From: a virus
IMG/VR virus record: IMGVR_UViG_3300032316_000623
Coordinates: 1-38,613 of that record
Length of the DNA: 38,613 nucleotides
Reading direction: 5' to 3' (one strand)
Part shown: positions 12,929 to 18,860 of the stretch, in pieces
Layout: every line of letters starts with the position of its first letter
Position numbering within the stretch: position 1 is the stretch's first letter
Program-made: the position numbers and the translations under genes
Notes under the pieces: generated by a model
Told to the model about the DNA's origin: nothing
The model's input: the letters and a program-made list of their open reading frames with translations, nothing else
Databases searched by the model: none

Positions 12929-13252
12929 ATGGCAGACGAGAAGATTAGTTTTCTTTGGAAGGAAGCCGCGAAGGATTGGGTCGGATTAAACTCAGTCGCG
13001 GATATTCTTGAAGAATGTAAATCAGCCACGCTTAGCGAGATGATGCAAAAATATGTATCAAACGGCGATACGTCAGTAAGCAAAGCGGAGATGCTGGCTA
13101 AGGGTTCTGAGGAATGGAAAACATATGTCAGGGGAATGGTCGCTGCCCGCAAAGATGCGAATTTAGCAAAGGTTAAAGCTGATTGGCTGCGTATGCGTCA
13201 CAGCGAGCAAATGAGTGAAGAGGCAAATAATCGTGCGGAGATGAAGCTATGA
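12929..13252 (+). CDS. Hypothetical helical phage protein (107 aa)
   Basis: The ATG at 12929 has GGGG eight bases upstream; an upstream TTG is unlikely. The product is mostly helical and highly charged (WVGLNSVADILEECKSATLSE, then VSKAEMLAKGSEEWKTYVRGM and KVKADWLRMRH). It resembles unnamed proteins found beside exonuclease/ERF genes in other phages, but I do not know a function. It is coupled (ATGA) to the next gene. Confidence 0.7.
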   Translation: MADEKISFLWKEAAKDWVGLNSVADILEECKSATLSEMMQKYVSNGDTSVSKAEMLAKGSEEWKTYVRGMVAARKDANLAKVKADWLRMRHSEQMSEEANNRAEMKL

Positions 13253-13410
13253 GAGAAGTAGTGAGTATTACATCTGGGTCATACCAGGATGGATATGGGG
13301 AAAGTGGCCAGGCGCTTTACGCATTGTGCGACGACAGTTCAATGTGGGTTTTAGATGTATCAAATGATGATGCTGAATGGATGCGCATCAAGGATATTCC
13401 ACAAGACTGA
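13249..13410 (+). CDS. Small hypothetical protein (53 aa)
   Basis: Start and stop both overlap neighbours (ATGA upstream, TGATG downstream). The product (MREVVSITSGSYQDGYGESG, then ALYALCDDSSMWVLD and WMRIKDIPQD) looks like one blade of a beta-propeller-type repeat, a pattern seen in short phage proteins. No function is assigned. Confidence 0.65.
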   Translation: MREVVSITSGSYQDGYGESGQALYALCDDSSMWVLDVSNDDAEWMRIKDIPQD

Positions 13411-13775
13411 TGGCTAGAAAAGAATTTAGCAGATCCGTTAAAGTAGCCGTAATCAAGCGCGCTACCGTGGATGGAAAAACATTTTGTGAAGAATGCGGTG
13501 CTTTAGCCAAACGATGGGAAATAGACCATGTTCGAGCCGATGGCCTTCTCGGTGAAGCGACTTTGGAAAATGCAAAGCTTATTTGTAAGCCTTGCCATGA
13601 CGAAAAAACAAAGAGCGACGTTAAGTCGATTGCGCAAGCGAAGAGACGCGAAGCGATACATTTGGGCGTCAGAAAAAAACCAAGCCTCAGAGGCAGCGGA
13701 TTTCCGAAATCGGCAAAAGCGCCCAAAGAAGCACTAAAGCTACCACCGAGACGACCAATGTTTGAGGACAGATAA
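13410..13775 (+). CDS. HNH endonuclease
   Basis: The 121-aa protein has a clear HNH finger: CEECGALAKRWEIDHV (zinc CxxC and catalytic DH), then TLENAKLICKPCHDEKT with N, CxxC and H. The C-terminus is basic (KKPSLRGSGFPKSAKAPK). The ATG at 13410 overlaps the upstream stop. It is not next to terL, so it is less likely to be the packaging HNH partner. A role in recombination, a homing-type nuclease or host DNA cleavage are all possible. Confidence 0.85.
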   Translation: MARKEFSRSVKVAVIKRATVDGKTFCEECGALAKRWEIDHVRADGLLGEATLENAKLICKPCHDEKTKSDVKSIAQAKRREAIHLGVRKKPSLRGSGFPKSAKAPKEALKLPPRRPMFEDR

Positions 13776-14146
13776 TGACCGAACGTATCAAAGCAACTCA
13801 AGCAGCTGGTGTGCTTGGCGTCTCTAAGAGGCTTGTAACTCTTATGGCTTCTAGGGGGGATTTGCCTGGGGCGGCTAAAATTGGCAGTCTCTGGACGTTC
13901 GACAAAAATAAGTTGCAGGACTATGTCACACAGAAAGAAAACGAATGTCTAAAAATCAAGACAAAAATCTCGTTTGCAGAAACGGGCAATATTACCTCAG
14001 AGCCTATATTAAAGGCCAACTCATCCAGAGAACGCTACATACAAGCGATGTCAAAGTTGCGAGGGCTGAGCGAGACAGGCTCATCAAAGAAGCGGAGGAT
14101 TGGGCCTGGCGCGGAAATCGTAAAGTTACGTGGCTCGATGCAGTAG
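13775..14146 (+). CDS. xis: Excisionase-like HTH protein overlapping the integrase gene
   Basis: Residues 5-52 form an excisionase-family winged HTH (ATQAAGVLGVSKRLVTLMAS, then GAAKIGSLWTFDKNKLQDYV). Its ATG overlaps the HNH stop (TAATG). The frame runs on for about 65 more residues inside the integrase gene, a 202-base overlap, and these residues look like by-product sequence rather than a conserved domain. Xis proteins bend attachment-site DNA and direct integrase towards excision. The position directly before int supports the call. Confidence 0.75.
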   Translation: MTERIKATQAAGVLGVSKRLVTLMASRGDLPGAAKIGSLWTFDKNKLQDYVTQKENECLKIKTKISFAETGNITSEPILKANSSRERYIQAMSKLRGLSETGSSKKRRIGPGAEIVKLRGSMQ

Positions 14147-15009
14147 CTGAATGGGTTGAGCATGAGGGCAAAGATTTATCGCCTGAGACTGCTAAGAGAT
14201 ACTCTGTATCACTAAAACAGGTAGAGCCGTATTTTGCTGATTTAAATATTGCAGCAATCAATGGAAAAATCATAGGCGAGTATGCCAAGGCCAGGCGCAA
14301 GACAGGCGTATCTGGTGCAACCATACGCCGAGACTTAACCGCAATCTCTAAGATTATGGATTATGCCATCTCAGAGGATTGGCGTGAGGATAACCCTACT
14401 TTAAGTCGCCGCCGTCTTATCAAAGAACGCCGAGACCCGATTACGCTGCCTCAGACCCTCGAGGTTGAGTTGATGATTGCATCAGCCTCTAAAGAGTTTG
14501 GCCAGCTGATTAGAGCCGCCTGGCTTACCGGCTGCCGCCAGAATGAGTTAGTTACGGCTCGTTGGCGTGATTATGACCCAGAGCGGAAAACGCTGCGGGT
14601 TGTTGGCAAGGGGAATAAGCAGAGGGTGATATCTCTGAGGCCGATACCATCAAAGGATGCTGCGGCGTTTTTTGCCGCCCTGCCTAGAGCATTTGGTGCT
14701 GATTTGATTTTCGCTAAGCCAGACAAAACACCATTTGCTCAAGCTGCCTCAGACTTCACTCACATACGCAGAGCCGTTAGGGCTAGGATGGGAAAAGAAG
14801 GCCGTCAGTTCGATGGTTTCCGCTTCCATGACCTCAGACATTTATTTGCAGTCGAAGCGCTTAAGGGTGGAATGAATGTCTACGACCTTCAACAACACTT
14901 GGGTCATTCGTCTGTGAAGGTAACTGAGATTTATCTTTCTCACATAACGCCAGAGGAAAAAGCTAGAGCAAAAGGCGGTGCTGAGTATATGCAGATGTAT
15001 ATAGTTTGA
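13945..15009 (+). CDS. int: Tyrosine integrase
   Basis: The 354-aa recombinase has an N-terminal arm-type DNA-binding region (NLVCRNGQYYLRAYIKGQ, about 8-25), a SAM-like core-binding domain (about 62-155) and the catalytic domain. The active-site set is visible: R198 (TGCRQNELV), K222 (VVGKGNKQR), H295 and R298 (FHDLRH), H321 (LGHSS) and the nucleophile Y330 (EIYLSH). It inserts the phage at a tRNA-Ser gene, judging from the attP directly downstream. No strong ribosome site precedes the ATG, so translation may be coupled to the overlapping xis frame. Confidence 0.95.
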   Translation: MSKNQDKNLVCRNGQYYLRAYIKGQLIQRTLHTSDVKVARAERDRLIKEAEDWAWRGNRKVTWLDAVAEWVEHEGKDLSPETAKRYSVSLKQVEPYFADLNIAAINGKIIGEYAKARRKTGVSGATIRRDLTAISKIMDYAISEDWREDNPTLSRRRLIKERRDPITLPQTLEVELMIASASKEFGQLIRAAWLTGCRQNELVTARWRDYDPERKTLRVVGKGNKQRVISLRPIPSKDAAAFFAALPRAFGADLIFAKPDKTPFAQAASDFTHIRRAVRARMGKEGRQFDGFRFHDLRHLFAVEALKGGMNVYDLQQHLGHSSVKVTEIYLSHITPEEKARAKGGAEYMQMYIV

Positions 15010-15081
15010 ACGTAAACTACTGCGGTTTATAAGCTAGATTTATTAATAGAAACAATAAGATAAGCTATATACTACGACTTT

Positions 15082-15149
15082 GGCGGTAGGCCTTGAAAAC
15101 CGCCGTAGGTGTAAGCCTACCGTGAGTTCGAATCTCACCTCTTCCGCCA
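15082..15149 (+). other. attP: attP core: 3' part of a tRNA-Ser(TGA) gene
   Basis: From about 15091 the sequence reads as the anticodon loop (CTTGAAA, anticodon TGA), the 3' anticodon strand (ACCGC), a long class II variable arm, a T-arm (GTGAGTTCGAATCTCAC), the 3' acceptor strand and CCA ending at 15149. The 5' half of a tRNA (acceptor GGAAGAG, D-arm) is absent, so this is not a functional tRNA gene but the segment that rebuilds the host tRNA after integration. GGCGGT (15082-15087) pairs with ACCGCC (15099-15104), a likely core-type integrase inverted repeat. Confidence 0.85.
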
Positions 15150-15158
15150 AAAACAACA

Positions 15159-15190
15159 GGTTACAGGAGAACAAAAGTTTTCCTGTAACC
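15159..15190. other. Long hairpin next to attP
   Basis: A 14-bp stem with one G-T pair and an AAAA loop begins GGTTACAGGA and ends TCCTGTAACC. No T-run follows it on either strand. It may be a bidirectional transcription barrier between the convergent int and late operons, or part of the attachment complex. Confidence 0.65.
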
Positions 15191-15267
15191 GGCAAAAAGA
15201 GCACAAAACGTGAAGCTGGGTATATGCAGTGTATGCAAAAGTATATGCATATTGAACACGGTTTGTT

Positions 15268-15507
15268 CTAGTTTGGCTTGCCCCCTGGAAGGCTTGCGAG
15301 GTCGCCGGACGGCAGCGTTTTGAAGCTCCGACGAATAGCCCCCAGCATCATCATTCCCTCTCGCCGAAGCTCTGCATCGTCGATGTGTACTAAGAGGGCT
15401 ACCCCCTTCCAGAAGGCCTCTGCCCTGGCTGCAACGGGGTCAATGGGTGGCTCATCCAGCCACTCTGGCTGGTAGTCCATTTCATCATCGTCGTCGTCGT
15501 AGTCCAT
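15268..15507 (-). CDS. Acidic hypothetical protein at the end of the late unit (79 aa)
   Basis: The N-terminus is strikingly acidic (MDYDDDDDEMDYQPEWLDEP), followed by a helical body. An AAGGAG site precedes the ATG, overlapping the stop region of the gene before it. It is the last gene of the leftward late unit before attP. The function is unknown; DNA mimicry is possible for such acidic proteins but not shown. Confidence 0.65.
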   Translation of the reverse strand: MDYDDDDDEMDYQPEWLDEPPIDPVAARAEAFWKGVALLVHIDDAELRREGMMMLGAIRRSFKTLPSGDLASLPGGKPN

Positions 15508-15510
15508 AGG

Positions 15511-15762
15511 CTACTCCTTGCCGGTAGAGATCCATGCATCAGCGTTGTCTACTGGGTCTGGGACAGTCTCAGGTTTCCAGCGCAGTGACGTGACATCTTT
15601 GTATTGGTAGCCGGATGAAACCTTGCGCTCGAGCAATCGGACTTGTTCCCAAAGCTCACCAATCCACGCAGCTGCATCAGTTAAGGCAGCCTCTCTATCG
15701 ACTGCTTTTGCGAGTAACTCGTTTTTTATCGACTGAACTATTGGGTTGTCTTTCAACTGCAT
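15511..15762 (-). CDS. Hypothetical protein (83 aa)
   Basis: The first 50 residues are a charged helix (SIKNELLAKAVDREAALTDA, then WIGELWEQVRLLERKV), probably a coiled coil. The tail is Pro/Asp-rich. A GAGG site lies seven bases before the ATG, and the gene overlaps the phosphoesterase gene by 68 bases in another frame. No function is assigned. Confidence 0.65.
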   Translation of the reverse strand: MQLKDNPIVQSIKNELLAKAVDREAALTDAAAWIGELWEQVRLLERKVSSGYQYKDVTSLRWKPETVPDPVDNADAWISTGKE

Positions 15763-16807
15763 TGTTTGCCTCTTTGATGGCTTCGTAATCGGCTCTGATA
15801 GCGTTTAGTAATTTGACACCCATCTCTACTGTCGGCGCACACCAAACGCGGCCACGGCTTGTTTCCGGCTCACGTGGGTCAACAATAATCAAAGCTGATG
15901 GATGGATTTTCTGAGGCGGGAAGTTTAGTTGCTTGGCGTAGTGGTCAACTTGTTTGTAGCCACTAACTCTAACAAGCTGGCTGACCATGCCATCACCATC
16001 GTGACAGAGGCCTTGGTCGCCGCCACTATGTAGATGGCCGGACACTAAAATGTGGTCACGATGGCCAAATGCTAATTCGCGCCTCATGCCGTGATTGATG
16101 TTGTATTGACTTCGCCCTGGGAAATCGTGTCTGGCATTAACGCGGGTAACAGCCCCACAAGGTGATTTTAACGCCAACCGGACGCCATGTTCTTCAGTGA
16201 CGCCGCCAGCGTGACGCAGTATCCAGTTAAGTGGATTTTCTAAACCAGAGCCCTGCCAGCTGTCATGATTTCCTAAAACGCAGAATAACTGCTCATGCTG
16301 AGTAAGCAGCCATTCGGCCAGCATGATGGCTTCGTGAACTGATGTTGATTGATGCGCATATAACCGCGCAAGCCGACCAACCCAGAAATTGGCGATATCA
16401 CCGATATGGCCGGATAAGATGGCTGGATGCTTGGCAAGTTCAACATGCTCACGCAATAAACGCATATTGCAGCCGTCAGCATCAACGTGAGGGTCGCCCC
16501 AAATCCATAAGCCATATGGCCCCTCTATATGAACACTAATGGGGACAAGATGCCTGGCGTCATCAGCAGCTAGTGACCTGTCACCTTGTGCTGTGCGCTG
16601 CTCAAGAAGCTCGTCAATGGAAGGTAATGAGGAAGGTAGTTCTGGCGCTGTAAATTTAGGCTTGTCTTCTCGGACGTATTTCATCCGATGCTGCATTGTT
16701 CGATGGGCTATACCCAACATCCTGGCAGCGCCTTTGATAGACCCCGCTGTTTGAAAGGCTAAACGAGTTCTTTCTATCTCATCTTTACTGAGCCCGCTGT
16801 CACTCAT
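15695..16807 (-). CDS. Metallophosphoesterase with N-terminal Fis-type HTH
   Basis: The start is the ATG at 16807, in an ATGA overlap with the upstream gene, giving 370 aa. Residues 6-46 are a Fis-like HTH (DEIERTRLAFQTAGSIKGAA, then MLGIAHRTMQHRM). The calcineurin-like metal site is complete: GDPHVD (D105, H107), GHIGD (D137), GNHD (180-182), H227 in RHDF and GHLH (257-260). The activity is probably phosphodiesterase or nuclease on DNA or nucleotides. It is often carried near the lysis genes of such phages, but the role there is unknown to me. Confidence 0.88.
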   Translation of the reverse strand: MSDSGLSKDEIERTRLAFQTAGSIKGAARMLGIAHRTMQHRMKYVREDKPKFTAPELPSSLPSIDELLEQRTAQGDRSLAADDARHLVPISVHIEGPYGLWIWGDPHVDADGCNMRLLREHVELAKHPAILSGHIGDIANFWVGRLARLYAHQSTSVHEAIMLAEWLLTQHEQLFCVLGNHDSWQGSGLENPLNWILRHAGGVTEEHGVRLALKSPCGAVTRVNARHDFPGRSQYNINHGMRRELAFGHRDHILVSGHLHSGGDQGLCHDGDGMVSQLVRVSGYKQVDHYAKQLNFPPQKIHPSALIIVDPREPETSRGRVWCAPTVEMGVKLLNAIRADYEAIKEANNAVERQPNSSVDKKRVTRKSSR

Positions 16808-17022
16808 TTGCGTAATATCTCCCAAGTCTTGAGGCCAATTTGCACAAGCAACCAAAGGCAACCCAAGATTGGGAGAAGAAGCGCCGCCGTTTCCGACGTA
16901 TCTTTTAAATTAAATGCAGGTGATATAATTGCGGCTCCCGATATTGCGGCTGTGACCTTCTCATTCGTTGTTTCAAATAAGTGGCTAAAAAGTTCCGTTA
17001 TGTCGTGATGTTGTTGGCTCAC
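16804..17022 (-). CDS. Two-helix membrane protein, holin-like (72 aa)
   Basis: The likely start is the GTG at 17022, overlapping the o-spanin stop as GTGA with GGGGG upstream. Two hydrophobic segments (AAISGAAIISPAF and ALLLPILGCLWLLVQIGL) follow a polar N-terminus. It sits in the lysis cassette, so a holin or antiholin role is plausible. Another holin candidate lies at 17564-17385. Confidence 0.65.
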   Translation of the reverse strand: MSQQHHDITELFSHLFETTNEKVTAAISGAAIISPAFNLKDTSETAALLLPILGCLWLLVQIGLKTWEILRK

Positions 17023-17249
17023 TTTTTCCCCCAACCACAGAGTTTGCCGACTGCGTTATGTTGTTTTATTTGCGCGACAGTCTTTGGAGTATCCTTCACA
17101 GACCAGTAAATTGGCTGTGCGGCGTCACAGAACGCTAACGTGTTAATCTTCGGGTCTTGTAAATTCGTCTGATTGCATGACGCTAGTAGGATTAAGCTCA
17201 GCAGTGCGGCGAGCTTCTTCACGCAATGCGATTGCTTTCTGCGCTGCAT
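17019..17249 (-). CDS. Outer-membrane spanin lipoprotein (Rz1-like)
   Basis: The 76-aa product has a signal sequence ending in a lipobox (LILLASC), then a short periplasmic part with FCDAAQPIYWSVKDT and NAVGKLCGWGKK, typical of phage o-spanin-like proteins. It begins inside the preceding i-spanin-like gene in another frame (107-base overlap), the classic nested Rz/Rz1 arrangement. It would pair with the inner-membrane subunit to fuse membranes in the last step of lysis. Confidence 0.8.
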   Translation of the reverse strand: MQRRKQSHCVKKLAALLSLILLASCNQTNLQDPKINTLAFCDAAQPIYWSVKDTPKTVAQIKQHNAVGKLCGWGKK

Positions 17250-17388
17250 CTATTTGGCCCTTAAGGTCATCTAATTGCTGAGATGTTTTGCCAGCATCAA
17301 TTAGCTTTTGCGCATACATAAATTCAAAGACCTTACCAGCGAGCGTAAATAGCCCGCTGATAATGGTTATCAAATTTGTGAACATCAT
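17143..17388 (-). CDS. Inner-membrane spanin candidate (Rz-like)
   Basis: The 81-aa product has an N-terminal membrane segment (NLITIISGLFTLAGKVFEFM) and a helical periplasmic part likely to form a coiled coil (TSQQLDDLKGQIDAAQKAIA). It is shorter than lambda Rz but fits the i-spanin layout, and the Rz1-like lipoprotein gene overlaps its 3' third. The ATG overlaps the upstream holin-like stop. Confidence 0.7.
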   Translation of the reverse strand: MMFTNLITIISGLFTLAGKVFEFMYAQKLIDAGKTSQQLDDLKGQIDAAQKAIALREEARRTAELNPTSVMQSDEFTRPED

Positions 17389-17564
17389 TTATGGGGAACG
17401 CCTAAGACATTAAAATCTTTGGCAGCAATCAAACCAACGCCGATAAGCGCAGCCTGTAAATCTTCCCAGGATACAGTTTTCGTCTGCCAAGCATTCCACA
17501 CGACAGTAGCGAGAGCGAGTAAGCCAGGAAGCGTAGTTTTCCAGTTAGCAAGCAGAGCAGTCAT
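17385..17564 (-). CDS. Small membrane protein, holin candidate (59 aa)
   Basis: An AGGAG site precedes the ATG at 17564. The pattern NWKTTLPGLLALATVVWNAW, a short polar turn, then LQAALIGVGLIAAKDFNV is shared by many small phage membrane proteins beside endolysins. Two short hydrophobic segments would suit a holin. The stop overlaps the i-spanin start. Confidence 0.7.
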   Translation of the reverse strand: MTALLANWKTTLPGLLALATVVWNAWQTKTVSWEDLQAALIGVGLIAAKDFNVLGVPHK

Positions 17565-17594
17565 GTCTTTCTCCTAGTTAATGGTTGTCTTAGT

Positions 17595-17678
17595 TCAGCC
17601 AGTTAAAACAGCAGCGCCAAATAAGATGCAGACGAGGATAAGCAAGGCGAGGATTGAGTGAATGAGTTCACGTATCAT
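17595..17678 (-). CDS. 27-residue membrane peptide
   Basis: The ATG at 17678 overlaps the endopeptidase stop (ATGA). The product is a single hydrophobic helix (ELIHSILALLILVCILFGAA). Its location in the lysis cassette and its coupling to the endolysin gene suggest a lysis-timing role, by inference. Confidence 0.55.
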   Translation of the reverse strand: MIRELIHSILALLILVCILFGAAVLTG

Positions 17679-18100
17679 TTGGGCTCTACCGGCTTCTTGC
17701 CAGCGCGAAGCTGCGCTAATGAAAGGCCGCCCGTCCATTGCATGTGTGCTAATTCTTTGAACGAAACCCAACGACCAGCCCAATCAAGACCAAGTCTTTC
17801 GCCAATAACGCCAGCGCGTTTAAATGTCGCAAGGTCATTCCATTGCGCCTTACCATTCACGATAGGCACAAAATCAAACGCAAGTTTATAGTTGTGGAAC
17901 GAGCTACCGGCTTTAGCGTTAGTAACTTTCTTGCCAGGCTTGGTTCTGCCTTGAGCATACAACGCATTCTGTGCTGCGTTATCTCGCCAGGTAGATGTGA
18001 TGAGAACGTCGATGCCATCCTTTTTACAGGCAGCAACGAATGCTCTACACAGCTTGGCGACGTATGGATGTAGATCCTCAATCTTGCGTGAGTTAATCAT
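17675..18100 (-). CDS. M15-family peptidoglycan endopeptidase (endolysin)
   Basis: The 141-aa protein carries the VanY/CwlK-type zinc site: S-S-F-H69-x6-D76 (SSFHNYKLAFDF) and H119 in AHMQW. STWRDNAAQNALYAQG matches the conserved region before the metal site. It cleaves peptide stems of peptidoglycan. No signal peptide is seen, so release depends on a holin. The start overlaps the upstream stop (TGATG). Confidence 0.9.
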   Translation of the reverse strand: MINSRKIEDLHPYVAKLCRAFVAACKKDGIDVLITSTWRDNAAQNALYAQGRTKPGKKVTNAKAGSSFHNYKLAFDFVPIVNGKAQWNDLATFKRAGVIGERLGLDWAGRWVSFKELAHMQWTGGLSLAQLRAGKKPVEPK

Positions 18101-18618
18101 CAGACATACCTTTTGTAAGCTCTTTCAACTCTGCCAAATGGAGACCCAGAATTATGGCAGCGCATGAGTTGTGCTGGCGTCCTAGCGCCTTTCGCAATAC
18201 AAGCAGCCATGTGAGATACACCTGCTGCGATGCCGCCAGAGCATGTAAGCGCGGCTGAACGACTTACGCCGAACCGCTCAGGATTAATCACCTGAAAGAC
18301 GCCTGTAGCGCCGCTACGGTTACGAGCGCCACAACGGCCACCACTCTCAATGCGAGCTATCTGCAAAGCAGTTGAAACCCACTCTGAGCCTATGCGTGCC
18401 GATACATGCTCTGAAATCATTGCCGAGACGCCACCAGATGCGTCTGGAATATTGCGGTAGTGCCGCCCATGTTTGCCGTATGATACTGGCTGTGATTGTT
18501 GAGGCTCAAATATGCCGTCGAAAAAGTCTGCAACTGGGTCAATAGACGCGGAAGCTGGCGTAGCAATCAACGCAAACGCCAACGCCCCCGCAATGCGGAG
18601 GTTACAAAAATTCATCAT
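18100..18618 (-). CDS. Secreted lytic transglycosylase
   Basis: The 172-aa protein has a signal peptide (GALAFALIATPASAS) and a goose-type/SLT lytic transglycosylase core with the catalytic Glu at E91 (ARIESGG), followed by GATGVFQV. It would cut glycan strands from the periplasmic side. Together with the M15 endopeptidase it gives two different wall activities. Two ATGs (18618, 18615) are possible. Confidence 0.85.
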   Translation of the reverse strand: MMNFCNLRIAGALAFALIATPASASIDPVADFFDGIFEPQQSQPVSYGKHGRHYRNIPDASGGVSAMISEHVSARIGSEWVSTALQIARIESGGRCGARNRSGATGVFQVINPERFGVSRSAALTCSGGIAAGVSHMAACIAKGARTPAQLMRCHNSGSPFGRVERAYKRYV

Positions 18619-18645
18619 GTCCTATGGATTGCGGCGACTAAGCGC

Positions 18646-18768
18646 CTAGATTGGCAGCGTAAATTCTAAGTAAGCTGCCTTTAAAATGCGGGAAATGAAT
18701 ATCCCGCATATAAGAACCATCCCTACATTTAATAGCTTTAGTATTAATGCAAGATGGTCTGGGTGCAT
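18646..18768 (-). CDS. 40-residue membrane protein
   Basis: The frame starts MHPDHLALILKLLNVGMVLI and ends AAYLEFTLPI. It has one hydrophobic segment and a basic middle. The ATG overlaps the stop of the 30-residue peptide gene (TGATG). No family is recognised. Confidence 0.5.
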   Translation of the reverse strand: MHPDHLALILKLLNVGMVLICGIFISRILKAAYLEFTLPI

Positions 18769-18860
18769 CATCTCTTTGCACGCACGCATTGTTTGATAGC
18801 CTTACAAGCCATCATAGACATAGTAATTGGTAAGGTCAGAAAGAATAGAAAGTAAATCAT
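18768..18860 (-). CDS. 30-residue membrane peptide
   Basis: MIYFLFFLTLPITMSMMACK followed by a basic tail is one hydrophobic helix with a positive end. Its ATG overlaps the stop of the large ejection protein gene (ATGA), and its stop overlaps the next start, so it sits in a coupled chain leading into the lysis genes. Confidence 0.5.
   Translation of the reverse strand: MIYFLFFLTLPITMSMMACKAIKQCVRAKR

Larger units (their letters stand above)
14985..15249. repeat. GTATATGCA repeats flanking attP
   Basis: GTATATGCA occurs at 14985-14993, 15220-15228 and 15241-15249, with a shorter GTATGCA at 15231-15237. The first lies in the 3' end of int, the others beyond the tRNA-like core. Repeated short sites on both sides of the core are typical of integrase arm-binding sites. 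The role is inferred. Confidence 0.5.

Noticed and set aside
13410-13775. HNH protein as the packaging partner of the terminase
   Set aside because: It is about 10 kb from terL, on the opposite strand and in the early recombination operon, while packaging HNH genes normally adjoin terL.
15082-15149. A functional phage tRNA-Ser gene
   Set aside because: The 5' acceptor strand and D-arm are missing and the anticodon arm has four extra bases, so it cannot fold as a tRNA.
15080-15271. A 63-codon + strand reading frame across the tRNA-like sequence
   Set aside because: It is coded by the attP tRNA segment and the hairpin, has no ribosome site and no protein-like composition. Its C-terminus resembles the end of integrase only through the shared GTATATGCA repeats.
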